Assembly: GCA_009617715.1 (NCBI GenBank)
Contig: VTFK01000357.1
Location: 620,001 to 684,000 of the forward strand
DNA length: 64,000 nucleotides
Origin: Plectrocnemia conspersa
Taxonomy: Eukaryota > Arthropoda > Insecta > Trichoptera > Polycentropodidae
Direction of reading: 5' to 3'
The notes beneath the pieces are model-generated. The model did no database searches, had not been told where the DNA came from, and saw only the letters and a program-made list of their open reading frames with translations. The translations under genes were made by a program, and so were the position numbers. Shown here one piece after another: positions 1 to 13,212 of the stretch (position 1 is its first letter; the number at the start of each line of letters is the position of its first letter).

Positions 1-3000
1 TGTGTGTATATTTATTTTAAAAATATTAGGTAATAATTTATGTGTTTTAACTTAAAAAAACATTAAACTGAACATCTTTTTTATTGTGATCTTTTATTCG
101 ATGACTCTATACATACCCAGGTATATATGTTGTGGGTGCATTTTTCAAAACCACATATCTTTTGTAGATTTTAACGTGCCATGGCTGACAAAAGAGCGGA
201 TCCTTTTCTCAGAAGTATTGATGTCCGGGAATCGGACAACGATTGCATTCAGGCCATTATCGAAATAACTTGCGGTACTATTATTTCCGAAGAGGTTTTA
301 GAAAATCCATTGAGTGGTCTACCATTAAAAACCACTTGTTGGTCGTCATATATCCAATGAAAAATAGAAAAATAGTAATAGAAAAATAAAACAGGAATAG
401 AAAATAATTTTCACAGGTGTGCCAAAAATTTATATAATTTTAAATATTTTTTGTAAAGTGTGCTTAAAAATATTTTTAGAAATAAGTAAAATTACTGCTG
501 TTGTTTGTTTGAAGTAAAATTCCACAATTTTAATTTTCTTACATATGCTGCAGTACATTAAAATAAATACAGTTCTTAGCAAAAACATTTTGTTAAATAA
601 GCAGTTATCTTCTTTTAGATTTATATACATATTGGGTATCCATTTATATTTAGCCATAAGTTAAGTGGCATTTATTATTATTAATTTTATTGCAAAAGTG
701 TCACTTTCATCCTATGGCGTGTTTTTTTAAATTTTGTCGTAAAACTTAAATTTAAATATCAAATGTTTCAAGCATTGCTCTCTAAATTTTTTTTTTCTGA
801 AAAAATATACTGTACTAAGAATAGCAAGTACTCAAGCGAAGATTTTATTTTATTATTAATTTAGGCCTAAATTTTGCCATAAATTCTTCTATAAACTGTA
901 ATCTTGTAATTTCATTAAATTAGTACTATTTTTTAGGTAATAAAATTATATAGAAATAAATTATTATTAGCATGAAAAGCTTAAATTGCACCACTCTACC
1001 AAAATTCTTAAATAAGTAATATTAAATTAATTAAAAATATATTCCCTTTTTTATTTGTTTATATTTTGATTTAAAATCTCTTCTAAACCCATTTTTTTTA
1101 TTCAAAAGCTTAAATTTTTCGTCAAATTTGCATTTTAAACTACAAATTATACAAAAAATGTAGTGTATTTTGCTTATGAACAAAAAAAATAAACATAAAA
1201 AAAATCAATAAAAAATAAAATAGTGGCGACCGTTCACAAAATATGACGTTTCTCGGAATCATTTTAAAACAATTTCACAATGTTTTTTTTACGGTTTATG
1301 AAAAGCCTCAATAATACCACTATGTTAAACTACACAAATGAGACTTACTATATTTATTAAAAATATGTTATCGTTTTATTTAGCTATTTCATTTTTTTTT
1401 AATTTTTATCGAAAAAAGTACATATTTTGGGCAATTTTGGCAAGTATATATAATGTGAAAAACTGCTTTGTACATTATTGTTTATAAATAATGTAATTCT
1501 ATATTGAGTGAATGCGAAATAATGACATGCATAATTTTAAAGTAAAAATATAACAGTTTTGGTGGCTCTCTAAAGAAGATTTTTTTAAACTACTTTAAAA
1601 CAGTTTTACAGAAAATATATAAAAGTGGGATAATTTACTATACAAAAATAGAGTAATTTTAAAAACTATTTTTTTCTTAGACAGGCGACAGTGATAGAAA
1701 GAGTTTTGAGCAACACCAGTCAGTGGAACTTTGGTCGATTGCATTGATACAATCTTTAGAAGACCGAGACAGTTGACGTTTTTTACTACACGTACAAATC
1801 TATAGATTTGATCTTGAGAGTCAGTCAACATCTGGTCCTCTTCCGACCTTACCTGCCGAACTACAGTCACAAAAAAACTATGAATATATAAAAACTACTG
1901 GGAGTTGAAACAGGAGCAAACACATTAGTACCACACGCGGTACTAATGTGCTTGATAAACTTGTTGCTTCTGTAATAGTGATATCACAGCTTTTTACGTA
2001 TCATATTCATACTCAAATATTAGTTTATCTTTGTTATTATTTTAAGCAATCTATCTAGACCAAGTTTGTCTTATCATGAGACCCTTACCGTAAAGTTTTT
2101 TAGTGTGTAAAACAAATAATCTTAAATTTATTAAATAAAAAAATACATTTCTTTACCTTAATTTCACCCAACAACATCTCAATGTTCTAGATTTTTACAC
2201 TTAAAGTTGTATGTCTACATGCAAATTTATTCCGTGCGTATACGCGCACACTGGGGCATTTACTAAAAATATGTATTTCCTGGTCCTTAAGATTTATGTT
2301 ATCGGCTCCTTTTGAAACGTATTGCGAAATTTTTATTTACGCGCTCTAAAAAAATGAATAATAACTCGACCATAAATCACACAAGCACACCGGTCGCGCG
2401 CCGGAAAATTGAGTTTTTTTCCAAACTGTAACCGAGTGCCTTCATTTTCAATTCACCCGACCACATAAACGGCCGTTGCAAAAATTTAATTCGAGTTTTC
2501 AAAGAAAAACCATATAAACGTGTGCGCACACGGCCAGCGGACACTCGGAAACACTTTACCGAATGGAATCACGTACGCGATACCTATTTAAATTCAGCCT
2601 TGTTGGAACTAGTTGCTAAAACAATTAGCTGCTATAAAAACGAAGCATATTTTTTTAAAATTTGTATTGATAATAAAAGATCCATATAATATCAACAATT
2701 AAAATTTTCATTTTTAAATTTCAGAAGAACCAATGAGAAAAATATTATATATTGATATAATATATGTATGTATAATTTTAATGTGTTTTTTGCAAGCTAT
2801 AAGGAGCTCTAAAGTAAATATGTGAAATAAAATTTTTTGGTATAATTTAATATTTTGTGTGAATTTTTAATGTTATATACATATATTAAAGTGTATGTTA
2901 AACGTTACATATTAGTATTACAATTCCCAAAAAAAGAATAAAAGTAAGACTATGTAGCGACCACACACAGATGACCACGTTTGAATTATTTAATTTTAAT

Positions 3001-3963
3001 TCTCAAAACTTACGTTAATTTACTGTGAATAAAATAATGATCCATCAGCAAAGAAACAAGACAATAGTGTGAAAGATAGATCACACAAAGCCCTCGTTAC
3101 GACCAGAAAAAATCGCATAAATAACACTAGTTTTGTTCTTACAATAAATATTCTTCATTATTGTGAAAATATTTTTTTAGTCACGGATATAATAAATCAC
3201 CGGATCCATAAGATCCCTGTTGCAATGCAATACGACCTTGGAAAATGCCCATCAAGCGAATTTCGTTTTCTAAAGTGTGTACCTATTTCGCCTTAAAACG
3301 ATTCGTTGGATGATTACCGATTAATTGTGATTGGTAAGCAGGCTTTGCAGCCCTGGATACTTGCTTAGACTACGATGCGGAGAAGGTAATCACCAGCAGC
3401 CACTCAGGCAGACATTTAAATAGACCAGCAAACGCCCTTCGCTCGCGGACAATATACTGCTATGGGCGACCACATCCCGAGAGAAACTCATTTAGAAAAT
3501 TTGTTTAGTCATGGTATGATTTATTATAAAATAATAATAAATTTAAAAAATATTTAAAATTTTATATATGCAAATAATTTTATCAGTTTTTTATGGCACT
3601 AATACATTTATTTTCTAACGATTTTATTTATTTATTTTTATGAACACTCAATAATTGTAATTTTTTTTAATAAATTAAGTAAAAATAATGCAAGACCAAG
3701 ATGTAACTTGTATTTTCTAGTTAACCATACCAAAGTTGTAAGACAATTTATTTATGGCATTTTTAAGTAAATTATTTTTATTTAAATTTAAAAAAAAATG
3801 GTGTGAACTCATAAGATATTTATTAGTGAGTATTTTACAGATTTGTTTGCGGTTGTTTATTGCACATTTGGTTTATATGTAATTATAAAATTCTGATAAC
3901 AGGGAAGCAACATCAAGGTTGAGCCCTGCTTTGTTTAATGTTAGAAGTTGCGTTGACAATGGG
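1..3963. other. AT-rich non-coding stretch with two GC-richer islands
   Basis: I see no gene here. Most of it is A/T runs with short open frames of no recognisable composition. Two islands of more even base composition with CpGs stand out, at about 2340-2600 and 3330-3490. The first holds several TTTAT/CATAAA-like motifs of the kind bound by homeodomain proteins. They may be regulatory, but nothing in the sequence proves it. Confidence 0.5.
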
Positions 3964-4032
3964 GACAGGACTAGGGATTCTGTGTCGAGACAACCCGTGA
4001 ATTTATTCCCGAGAATTCAAAGATTTTTTGCT

Positions 4033-4079
4033 GTCTCGAGTCCCGGGAATTTAAAAATTAATAACCCGGGACTCGAGAC
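4033..4079. repeat. Subterminal inverted repeat of the hAT element (left side)
   Basis: A perfect 15-bp inverted repeat: gtctcgagtcccggg at 4033-4047 and its reverse complement at 4065-4079, separated by a 17-base A/T spacer. Subterminal repeats of this sort in hAT elements are typically transposase-binding sites; that role is inferred here. Confidence 0.85.
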
Positions 4080-4116
4080 TTTCCGAAGTGCAATTTTACA
4101 AAAATATGTAAAGAGC

Positions 4117-4676
4117 GAATTTGATGTCGAGCTTAATTTATGTCTCGATATGAAGACAAGGTGGAATTCCTTATTACCCATGATTTCGAGATTTTGAAAG
4201 TTACGAAATTGCATTAGAAACTCATTAATTGATCTTGGCATCGGCCAAATTTAGAATGAAACGAACATTTACGTATTGGAAAATATTTGTGATCACTCCT
4301 ATAAAACTGGCAGTTGAAGCTCTAAGTCGTCGAAATGCCACTTTATTAACTTCCGAAATTATTGTTAATTTCCTTTTGAAAAACATATTTGAAATCAACA
4401 CAACTCTGTCGCACGAACCACCAAAATATTTCAACGACTAGAAATAAAAAATTCAACTTTAAAAAGGAGTTTCAGATATTAGATTCCACTATCAAGCGAG
4501 CTCCGAATCTAGAGCTTTGATTCAAATCATTGCTTACAATTAAGCCAACATCTACAGAAAGCGAGAGAGTTTTTTCTACATCTGGAATATTTGCCACAAA
4601 AATCAAGAACAGGCTATGTGATTCATCATTAAACGCCTTGGTGTTTTTAAAAACATATTTTTCCTTACAAAAGTAA
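4117..4676 (+). pseudogene. hAT transposase remnant
   Basis: Two recognisable pieces of a hAT transposase remain. Around 4117-4194 the translation gives a segment ending LDMKTRWNSLLPMISRF, typical of the part of hAT proteins leading to the dimerisation region. At 4545-4676, in another frame, there is a clear C-terminal hAT dimerisation motif: TSTESERVFSTSG, then a KNRL and LNALVFLKTYF segment, ending at a TAA stop at 4674. The DNA between is full of stops and frame changes and has lost the region that would carry the catalytic residues. It lies wholly inside the element bounded by matching inverted repeats. It is a fossil that cannot encode an active protein. Confidence 0.85.
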
Positions 4677-4813
4677 AGGTTTTAACTTAATATTGATATA
4701 AATATTTCGATTAAAAAAATTGTAATAAATTAAATTTAAATAAATATCGAATAAAGTGTTTTTAAATTGTTTCAATAAATTTTCACCTATCGTACCTATA
4801 ACACAAATAATAT

Positions 4814-4885
4814 AAGTTAATAATAATAAATTAATTAAAGTTAATAATAATAAGTTAATTAAAGTTAATAATAATAAGTTAATTT
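4814..4885. repeat. Three tandem copies of a 24-bp A/T unit
   Basis: Three consecutive 24-base units begin at 4814, 4838 and 4862, each starting aagttaataataataa. The first differs from the others by one base (aaatt for aagtt). The array lies in the 3' part of the hAT element and probably arose by slippage after insertion. Confidence 0.9.
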
Positions 4886-4914
4886 TTTTTCATGATTATA
4901 CGAAAAAGTCTCAA

Positions 4915-4962
4915 GACCCGGGAATTCCCGGGACTTTAAAAATTTGGGTCTCGAGTCCCGGG
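4915..4962. repeat. Subterminal palindromes of the hAT element (right side)
   Basis: A perfect 16-bp palindrome cccgggaattcccggg at 4917-4932 is followed by a further copy of gtctcgagtcccggg at 4948-4962. These mirror the left subterminal repeat at 4033-4079 and make both ends of the element rich in CCCGGG/CTCGAG against a very AT-rich background. Confidence 0.85.
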
Positions 4963-5002
4963 AATCGAAAAAACCCGAGACTTCAGAATCCCTAGACAGG
5001 AC

Positions 5003-5031
5003 TCGTCCACTGGCGTCGACGTATCGGTATT
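5003..5031. repeat. Dispersed repeat, copy 1 (split by the hAT insertion)
   Basis: The 17-mer gcgtcgacgtatcggta at 5013-5029 recurs exactly at 48292-48308. Flanking similarity extends through the preceding caggactc and, across the hAT insertion, to an aggttga segment near 3918. The repeat class is unknown. Confidence 0.6.
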
Positions 5032-8000
5032 CCATTAAGTTCAACAGTTTGAGTGTCTAACTCTAAGGTCAGTTTTATCCACTTTATAGTGTAAAAATCT
5101 AATGTTCTTGTTGTCTCTGTTTCTGTTGATCCTAGAGGTGGGCACTTTACGCCCATATTACATAGCAATACGCACTGACCTATAGTTTTTTGTTCGAGAA
5201 ATTAGCTGTTGTAAAGGATTATTTTCAAACAATAAAAAAATACCATATCTCAAAGAAGCATTGTTTTTAAATATTGGTTTGTGGCAAAGTATGTTTCGTT
5301 AATAATTATTTTTACTTCATAGTGATTTATAATATTTTGGCAAAGCTTTTCGGATTATGAAAGAAAATACTGTGTTTGTATTTAAACTTTAACATTTTAT
5401 AATTTATATAAAAATATTTTATCATCACAATATATATCATTATCAGATTGAAGTTTGAGGTTAAACAATTTTAAACATTTTTCTTTTCTAGAGTCCTCTT
5501 TCTGTAGAAAAATCCGCCTAATGTGAAGATTTCATTAGCATTAACGAAAAGGCTCGTCGAGAAAAAAATAAAAATAAAACACAACAACATCAAGGCAAAC
5601 TTGCAAAGTTGTTATCCGGAATTTCGCAGCGTACGTGTAAACGCTAAAACATTTATAATAAATGTTCCTGCGGTGACTTTTTTGCCAGTTGTTCGCGCTC
5701 GGAAAGACCACCGCGAAAGTTTCCCCTTTCGGCGCCGGTGCGAGTACGTGAGAAGCTGAAGGGAAAAAATGTTCTGAAAGAATACTGCGCTCATGTGTAA
5801 TCCTTTGAAAATAAAGGTGTTATCCCTTGTTGTTTTTACTCGGGGGAATTTAGCGCAGTAGCGGCGCACCACAATTTTGCGCTCATAAAAAATGTTTTCT
5901 AGATTTATAAAATTGTAATATATTAATACAATTAACTACAATCTAAATAAAATAAATTACAAAAAAATAAGAAAACGAAATGAATCAGAAAATCGAATAA
6001 GTTTAATGCGTTTGCTATGGAAATTGGTTTTGTTCGGTAAATCGATAACTGTTAAGTTTTGATCAATGATGTGTAAAGCTTGATTAAATAAATTAAAAAA
6101 TAATACAAATAAATAAAATTTTAATCAGATATTCTATAACAAATGTTTTACATACATATAGTTATAAAATTAATATTAAAAAGTCGTACTTACTTGAACC
6201 TTAAAAACAGCGTTTGATCTGTATCTCTCCCTCTAGCGTTGTCAAGGTTCTTTTAGCGTTTTACTGGATCTTATGTTTAAAGCAAATTTTTTTTTTTTAT
6301 ATAATTTTAACATGCCCTGATTACTAAGATAAGACTCTATAATAGTAAAATTCGATTAATTAATTATTAAAATACTTATTTATTGAAATAGTAAATAAAG
6401 TAATTCCAATATTTATTTTAAAAGTCTTATTTTTAGACTTTAAGCAATATTAGTATAAGCAATTTATTAAATAACATAATACATATAATTTTTAAATACA
6501 TTATAACATGATACAACAATAACCACATAATATATTATTTGATACATACTATTGAAATACAGCCAAATGTTCTACGTAAACGATACGTCAAACATAAATC
6601 TTTCACGGAACATATTCTCACTGCATTCGCGTATAGTTTTCCGATTCATTCTCTCGGGTAACGTTTGAATACGTTTGTTTATTTTCATTTGAATAAATTT
6701 AAATAGCCCTTTTCACGTATGAAAACACACGCTTACAGACTATTCTAAATATATATAATTTTAATATTACATAAATATTTAATACGATAGTGCGCCACTG
6801 TCCGCCGCAGGTTAGCTCTGAAGAAACTTTTTATTTCCCCAACACCTTTATCCTATATATGGGTTAAGGAATAAGCTTATACTAATCCGGGGGATTTATT
6901 ATCCTTGCTGATTTTTCCCTGTTATATTATTATGCAATGATGATAAGGAATATAAATGGCTTTATTAAAATTGCTAATGCCATTCTCTCGAACACACGTG
7001 CGTACAAAACGTAGTTAATCTACGGTGTGTTTTTATAATCTATTCTTCGGCGGCAGACCTTCGGTGTAAATCAAGACTTAGGACATAAATCGGTTCCGGT
7101 CCAGATAGCTCGTGGATCTTGAACCGTGTAATTAAAGAAAGTCCGTTGTTTAATGCTTATTCTTGAACTGAATTTATTAAGCGTTCCACTCCTTGTAACA
7201 GTTGATAAAATTGCGAGCGCCTTGTGTAACGGAGACGCTGAAAAAAGAATAATAATAACACAAAGCAGTGTCTGCTGCTGGAATTTCATTCCAAAGGAGA
7301 CGATATTGAATAAACAGGAGGGTGTAATTATAATTTAATATTTACATAAACACAGATTGGGAGAATCCTCCTCGTGCTCTGCTCGATGTGTACGTAGGGT
7401 ACAAAAATTCAAATAAGCTTTGCCCTTAAATAAATATGTAGAAGCACGACCCGCAGATGTTTAGCGAGGGCTTAAGGTAGAAAAACTTTGATTTCATCTT
7501 ATCAACATACATGTGTATGATCACAATCACAATTCACAATGTATTGCTCACTCATAACTTCATAATTTAATTATACAATAAACTTAATTATCTATTAAAT
7601 AGAATTTTACTACTAAATGGATTTTTTAAGTTTTGGAACTCTAAGGGCGACGTAGCCAATGAGAGTTTTATTACAATATATTTACATATGTTGCGACAGA
7701 CGATAAATGGCGAGATGTTGTCTTCGAGCGGTGGTGGAGAAGCTGGCAAAGTGATGATGTCAGTGGAAGATCCTCAGAGTTTTTATTATTGTGGCCGTTA
7801 AGATTTGTGCGTCCATGATCATATTTGTCCTTAAAAAATAATTTTAGCAACGTGATGTTTTATAACAAATTTGTGTTGTTTATTACTAGCTGATAATAAA
7901 TTTTATGAGCATATGAATAAATTGTCTACTGGTATCATCTTATACTATCACTAAACGTTGTTACAAATTTATTTACAAAATTGTACGCTTAAGTTATCAA

Positions 8001-8189
8001 AACTGTTAAACTATTCAAAATAAATTTAGATAAGACCGAAAGTTACTTAAGATATTATTGATATTTTGGGGCATGTTGTATATCAGCACATACAAGCTGA
8101 TATATAAAATCGTACATCTCTTCGTATTTTCGGTACGTCTAAATATAAAAAAAAAGAAAAACAACTTGTGTCGGTATCAGGTGGTATGA
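5032..8189. other. AT-rich non-coding stretch with islands
   Basis: No gene is recognised. GC-richer islands occur at about 5590-5875, 6580-6720, 6780-6850, 6960-7350 and 7640-7810. The overlapping short frames on both strands in these islands have no recognisable protein features and look incidental. Confidence 0.45.
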
Positions 8190-8540
8190 CATACGATATT
8201 TTTGCGGAAAACGGCGGGAATCAAGAAGCAAAAGGGCGACGGGGGTGAGTCTGAAAATCAGCGGAGCACATCTACCCCTTTGGGGATACACCACTTTTCT
8301 GAGCACCTGAAGCGATTTGCGGGCTCCGAGTTTCGAGATCGGAATTTCAAGATAACCTTAGCAGACGAATCACGTTCTTGGCCGAAGCTTTTATCTCCTC
8401 GCCCCCATCTCGCGCCAATACGAGATGACTCCCGATATTGTTTTTCGAAAACTATTACTGTCATTAGTGACGTGGACAAAGGCGAGGCCATGGTGTCCCT
8501 GAGGTATTCAATGACATTGTATCGATCGATATGAGCAACG
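8190..8540. other. GC-rich CpG-containing island
   Basis: A 350-bp block that is clearly less AT-rich than its surroundings and carries many CpGs. It is open on both strands for about 75-110 codons (plus strand 8202-8534, minus strand 8258-8491), which a GC-richer composition alone would produce. I recognise no domain in either translation. It could be a promoter or 5' untranslated region of a neighbouring gene, a regulatory element, or a non-coding exon. Confidence 0.35.
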
Positions 8541-11500
8541 AGCTACTATGTTATTAACAATATTGGTGAAAAGTTTAAGGATATTTATTATTATTATTAT
8601 TCTTCGTAAGGGTATGGAATAAAGTTATAATGTATTGGTGATACAACGTCCTACAACCACAATATGACGAATCTGTTTCTATTTATATATAATACATCTT
8701 CGATTCCGAGTAAAGGATTTGTTTTGTTGTACTTATGCGAGTCTTCCTTTTCCAATATGAAACTGGTTAATACAAATATAGAAACGGACACACAGACCAA
8801 CATATCGATAATTGCATTCGAATGAAAGTGATAAAGCATATTTTAAATTATTTATTATTGATATTATCTGTTAGAAAATACTGTTTTACTAAAAATTTGG
8901 GTTTTGCGTTTAATTTAAGTCAATAGTAGAGACAGAGTAGGAGGAAATTTTAAGATACTGGAAAATTAAGTTAGGGCTTAGTAAGATACATTTTAGATTA
9001 GGATGTGGTTGAAATTAAAACTGAGAGATTAAAAAAAAAAATCTTACCTCCTAATATTTGATTTAACAAAAAATACTTTTTAATACATTGCAAATTAAGA
9101 CACGATGCTTAAGCTATTGACAAAAATGATTTTTTTTTTAGTGCACGGTCAATTGAGACGATATTATTATATTAAAATAAATTTCACTAAATATTTTTTT
9201 ATATAAGAAAAGTAATTAACTTTTCGTAAAAAACGACGATTTTTTAAATATTTCTCGAAAAATTTGGAAGTTTTCTGAAGATTCTCAAAAAATATTTTTG
9301 TATACAATAAATATAATCTATACACATATTTTTTAAGACAAGTGTTACATTTTTAAAACAAGAAGTGGTTAATATTTTTCTAATTTACAGTTCCATATTA
9401 AAAAAAGAAAGAATCGGTAGAGCTGGGTAAAGTTCTTGGAGATGGCGAAGACCCATCTTGGGTTTTTGAGATTTATGAATGATTTCATGTGAATGCATGA
9501 ATGAGATTGATGCAATTCTTAAAGAACTATAATAAACATGATATTGTTTGAAAAATTATTAGAAAATATATATTTATAATTTTTTAGAAAATATGTTTTT
9601 CCTTAATGTGTTAAGGATAAGGTTAGCCTTGCCAATATTTTGAATTTGTCATAATTAACTACTTGTATGTTCTATTTTTTTTTAAATTATTTACTATAAC
9701 TATAACAATATTTAAATAAATAAATATTAATCCAAATAATTTTACATAAATTTGCAAAAAAAAAATTAAGTTTATTAATAAAAATACATGCTGTATTTTT
9801 ATATATATTTTTTATGTTGACAAATTTATTTTATTATTTTTTTATTTTTCAACAATTTTTTGATTAAAATTTAAGACTTGTATTTACTGTTTTTTATTAC
9901 AGCGAATTATTATTTTTTTACAGGTAAGTTCTTTAACTTACATTTTCCCACATAATATATTGTCTTTGCCTTTGATATATAAGTATGCAAGTAGTTAATG
10001 TTCCAGATGATTTAAATTTTGAATATAGCTTATACTTATTATATATAACGATCCTCAATTTAAAACAATACAAGTAATTAAAGATTCTTACCTGGTGCGT
10101 AATAATTAAATATTTTTAATTGATTTTGTAATCAGATAAATTGAATAAACACTAACATACGATAAATTTAAACGTATTATATTTTAACCCAATATTTATT
10201 AAAGGTAACTATTGTCAATCATCAGATTCTTAAAATTATTTACATACTTGCCCTATGGCAATAATAATACTAATATAATCACGTTATTTTTTATTGTACC
10301 TGTCTTCACTATGTATTACTGAATACGTAATATTATTTCATATTACAGTTTAACGAAAATCAATAAAAACATATATAGATATAAAAACCATATTTTAAAT
10401 ATTTTATTTCTAAATTTTAAATATATTTACAATTTTTATTTATTTATGTGTGTCTGTGTGTGTGAGCTAAATTCGTAGTATTGGAAAACATCTCGAGAGA
10501 TGTTATCACCAGCTTGTTGAACTTTATCCGTGTCTCTAGATTAAAAGTATAGTGTTGAGCGCAAATACAACCTTCCAGCTTACAGTTGGGTATTGAGTTT
10601 GAAATAATTTCATAAACTTCAAATAGTGCAGCGCGGGGAAGTCGAGACTGGTGGAGCAGCATCTTTGTTTTACTTTGCAGTCAACTCTGGCTTCCGGTAA
10701 AACTGATAGCAGCTGCGACTGCATTTCATAATTTTCACTTTACGGTTTCACGATCGTTGAGAAACGCGGCGACGAGTTACTTTACAACGTTTGGTTCTAA
10801 GTTATTCTTCCACTTGGCTAATTAAATGAAATAGGCATTTTAATAGGCATAATAACTTTCGAAATAAGAATAAGAAAATTTATTCTACTAGAAAACAAAT
10901 CTTGCTAAGCTTGTTCAAAGGTATTGCCTCCACGGATATTCACCATATTTAAAACGAGTATCCGTCTTTAAACAGTCTTTGAATGAAAAACATTGAGAAC
11001 AATATTCGGTGCAACCAAGGAAGCAAGTAGTAAATACAAAACCACGAATTAAAAGCCTTCGCAATGTAAGAAATCATCTTACGCTTTTGCAAATCTCAAA
11101 AACTGCTGATGGTTGAACGTCTAATGAGAATGACAACTAGCAGAAAACCAAGAATAATCCTGTAAAACCACAGAGGAATGGAGGATGGATGAAGTGTGTG
11201 GATAAAACTGCAGAACGCTGGACATAAAAAAAATTGGAAGAAGGAGACAACGGTTAGGTGGTGAAGGATTTAAACGGACAAGACTAAAATCGACCATCAA
11301 AGAGAAAAAAAATAAGAATATCTCGTTGAGATATTACCTTTATAAAATCTATTCCTTGAGATGATATGATCTATTAATAATTCAATACTCACCTTATGAT
11401 TCATATTGCCATATTATACCAAAAAATATGAAAAATTTTTTTTTCTTATGGTAAAATATGTTTTTTTTTATATATGTTATTTAACAATTAAGATAAACAT

Positions 11501-12264
11501 ACACCCTAAAATATATTTTTTTTTTATTTTCAATTCAAAATTATCAAATAACGATTTCCTACAAGTAAATACGTTAATTCGAACTGTTGATATTGCTTTT
11601 GAAGTTCTCATAGATAACGTCATTAAAAGTACTTTTTTTATAAACATTTTCTCTCAGCTGTTACCTTATCACCATTGAAAAGGTATTTTATTTTTTTTAA
11701 TAGCCAGTTAAAAGCAACTGCTTCGATGTTCCATGTTCTTAATTAAAAAAATTCTGTTTTATATTGTTAAAATATTTTATTAATTTAGTTTTAGCAATGT
11801 TTTAGTGTATATTTGGTTTCGAATTTATTTAATACACTTTATGCTATAAAATAACTAATTTATTTGTTCTAAATTACAATAATAAAAAATACAATTCAAT
11901 AAAATATTTTTAACCCAGAAAAGCTATTTCTTATTATATTTACTCTATATTTTAAACATATTAAAAAAATATTTCTAATGATCTGATTGTAAAATATAAA
12001 CAAATTTGAAATTAAAAATTCTGAACATAATATATGGTATCTAAAAATATGTAGTAAATTGTTTATCACAAGCAAACTTTTTAGAAAAAACATATCTTTT
12101 GTCTTGTGCAATAAGGCTGCGTATGAGTACAATGAGATAAAATCTCAGAGAATATAATATTATTTTAAAATAGCAACGTTGGGATAAGAAAAATCCGCCT
12201 TTGTAATATATTATATAAATACAAAGAAACTAATTTTATGGCGTGCTTTTTCTATCTGATAGCA
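8541..12264. other. AT-rich non-coding stretch
   Basis: Mostly simple A/T sequence, including a short (tta)n tract at 8585-8602. One GC-richer island lies at 10440-10800 and begins with a short TG-rich run. No gene recognised apart from a doubtful retroelement tail at 11080-11330. Confidence 0.45.
11080..11330 (+). pseudogene. Possible decayed LINE C-terminal tail
   Basis: Scattered words in the plus-strand frames, such as a W-rich stretch followed by a basic RRRQRLGGEGF segment, recall the conserved tail after the reverse transcriptase of some non-LTR retrotransposons. There are several stops, and no diagnostic motif survives. The purine-rich composition is unlike the surrounding DNA. This is a weak call that a translated search would settle. 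Confidence 0.2.
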
Positions 12265-12655
12265 AGTAACAAAAATAATGTACGGCGCCGGGACGCCGTT
12301 ATGTCGGCGTTATGGACCAAGACGAAGCTTCGAACAAATCCAACGGTTATTTGCATAGACAGGCAGTAAACCGACGATTGCTTTACGACCCCAAGCAAAT
12401 TATTTCTCTGATTATTTCTTTAGGAAAAAAAATAATATATATCGACGACCCGCTGGACAGGACAGGATCAAAAAGTTACTATCGAAATATGGGCCTTTGG
12501 CCCCGTAACGAATTAGTGTACGAGACCTGGCGAAGTGGAAAGACTTATTATCTGCGGCTGAGGCCCATGCCGCATACAGATGTCGGACCCTCGTTCTTGT
12601 CCTGGTCAGACGCTAAGTTTGCGGTCCCAAACAATATCATGTCAATTTAAAGTTT
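12265..12655 (+). other. GC-richer island with a 112-codon open frame, unrecognised
   Basis: A plus-strand frame runs from ATG at 12312 to TAA at 12650. The translation begins MDQDEASNKSNGYLHRQAV and contains a run of I/K residues encoded by an A/T stretch in the middle. I recognise no domain, signal peptide or membrane segment. The island is unusually GC-rich at both ends (cggcgccgggacgccg at about 12283), which reduces stops by chance. I treat it as non-coding unless homologues keep the frame. Confidence 0.25.
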
Positions 12656-13212
12656 AATTTAATCAAGCCGGTCACTGGATGGTCTAGTTTGACTTTTTTA
12701 TGATAAGTGAATATATTTTATATTTATTTATTAAATATTTTTTTTCAGATTAAACATAACAAAAATATAAATATTTATCTCTTTCCGCTTTCCAGAAAAC
12801 CTATATTTATATAAGCACAAACCTTTCCCAAATTATCTATTTTTTCTGAGTCTTCCTTGAATTATCAGCTATTATCGGCTTTGTGCTTCGCAAGTATCTA
12901 AATAATCTACTACTAGTTTATTTGGGTAAATATATCTTATATTTTTGTGTGAGTATATATCCGAATATTTTTGTACATGTTAGTATTTAATTTAACTTTA
13001 ATTAAATAATATATATTTCAAGTCTACTCATGCAAATATCATAATCATAGGCTTGTAAATGAATAATAACACAAAACTAAAACATTGGTTGCTTAATTTA
13101 AGTTCCTCAGCAATATCCGTTTTTGTTTTTGAGCAATTTAAATGTAAAAGTAGTTATAAAAAATTAATTCTACACAATCGTATATACCTTAGACCATGGT
13201 TTCCCAAACTAT

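Larger units (their letters stand above)
3972..4994 (+). mobile_element. Non-autonomous, decayed hAT DNA transposon, complete ends
   Basis: The element begins TAGGGATTCTG and ends with the exact reverse complement CAGAATCCCTA. It is flanked on both sides by the same 8 bases, gacaggac (3964-3971 and 4995-5002), the target-site duplication length that defines hAT insertions. Inside lie remnants of a plus-strand hAT transposase (4117-4676) and dense GC-rich subterminal palindromes built on CCCGGGACTCGAGAC. At 1023 bp it is much shorter than an autonomous hAT, so most of the coding region has been deleted. It interrupts an older dispersed repeat whose second copy is near 48252-48308. Element class and boundaries are well supported; activity is excluded by the broken reading frame. 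Confidence 0.9.
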
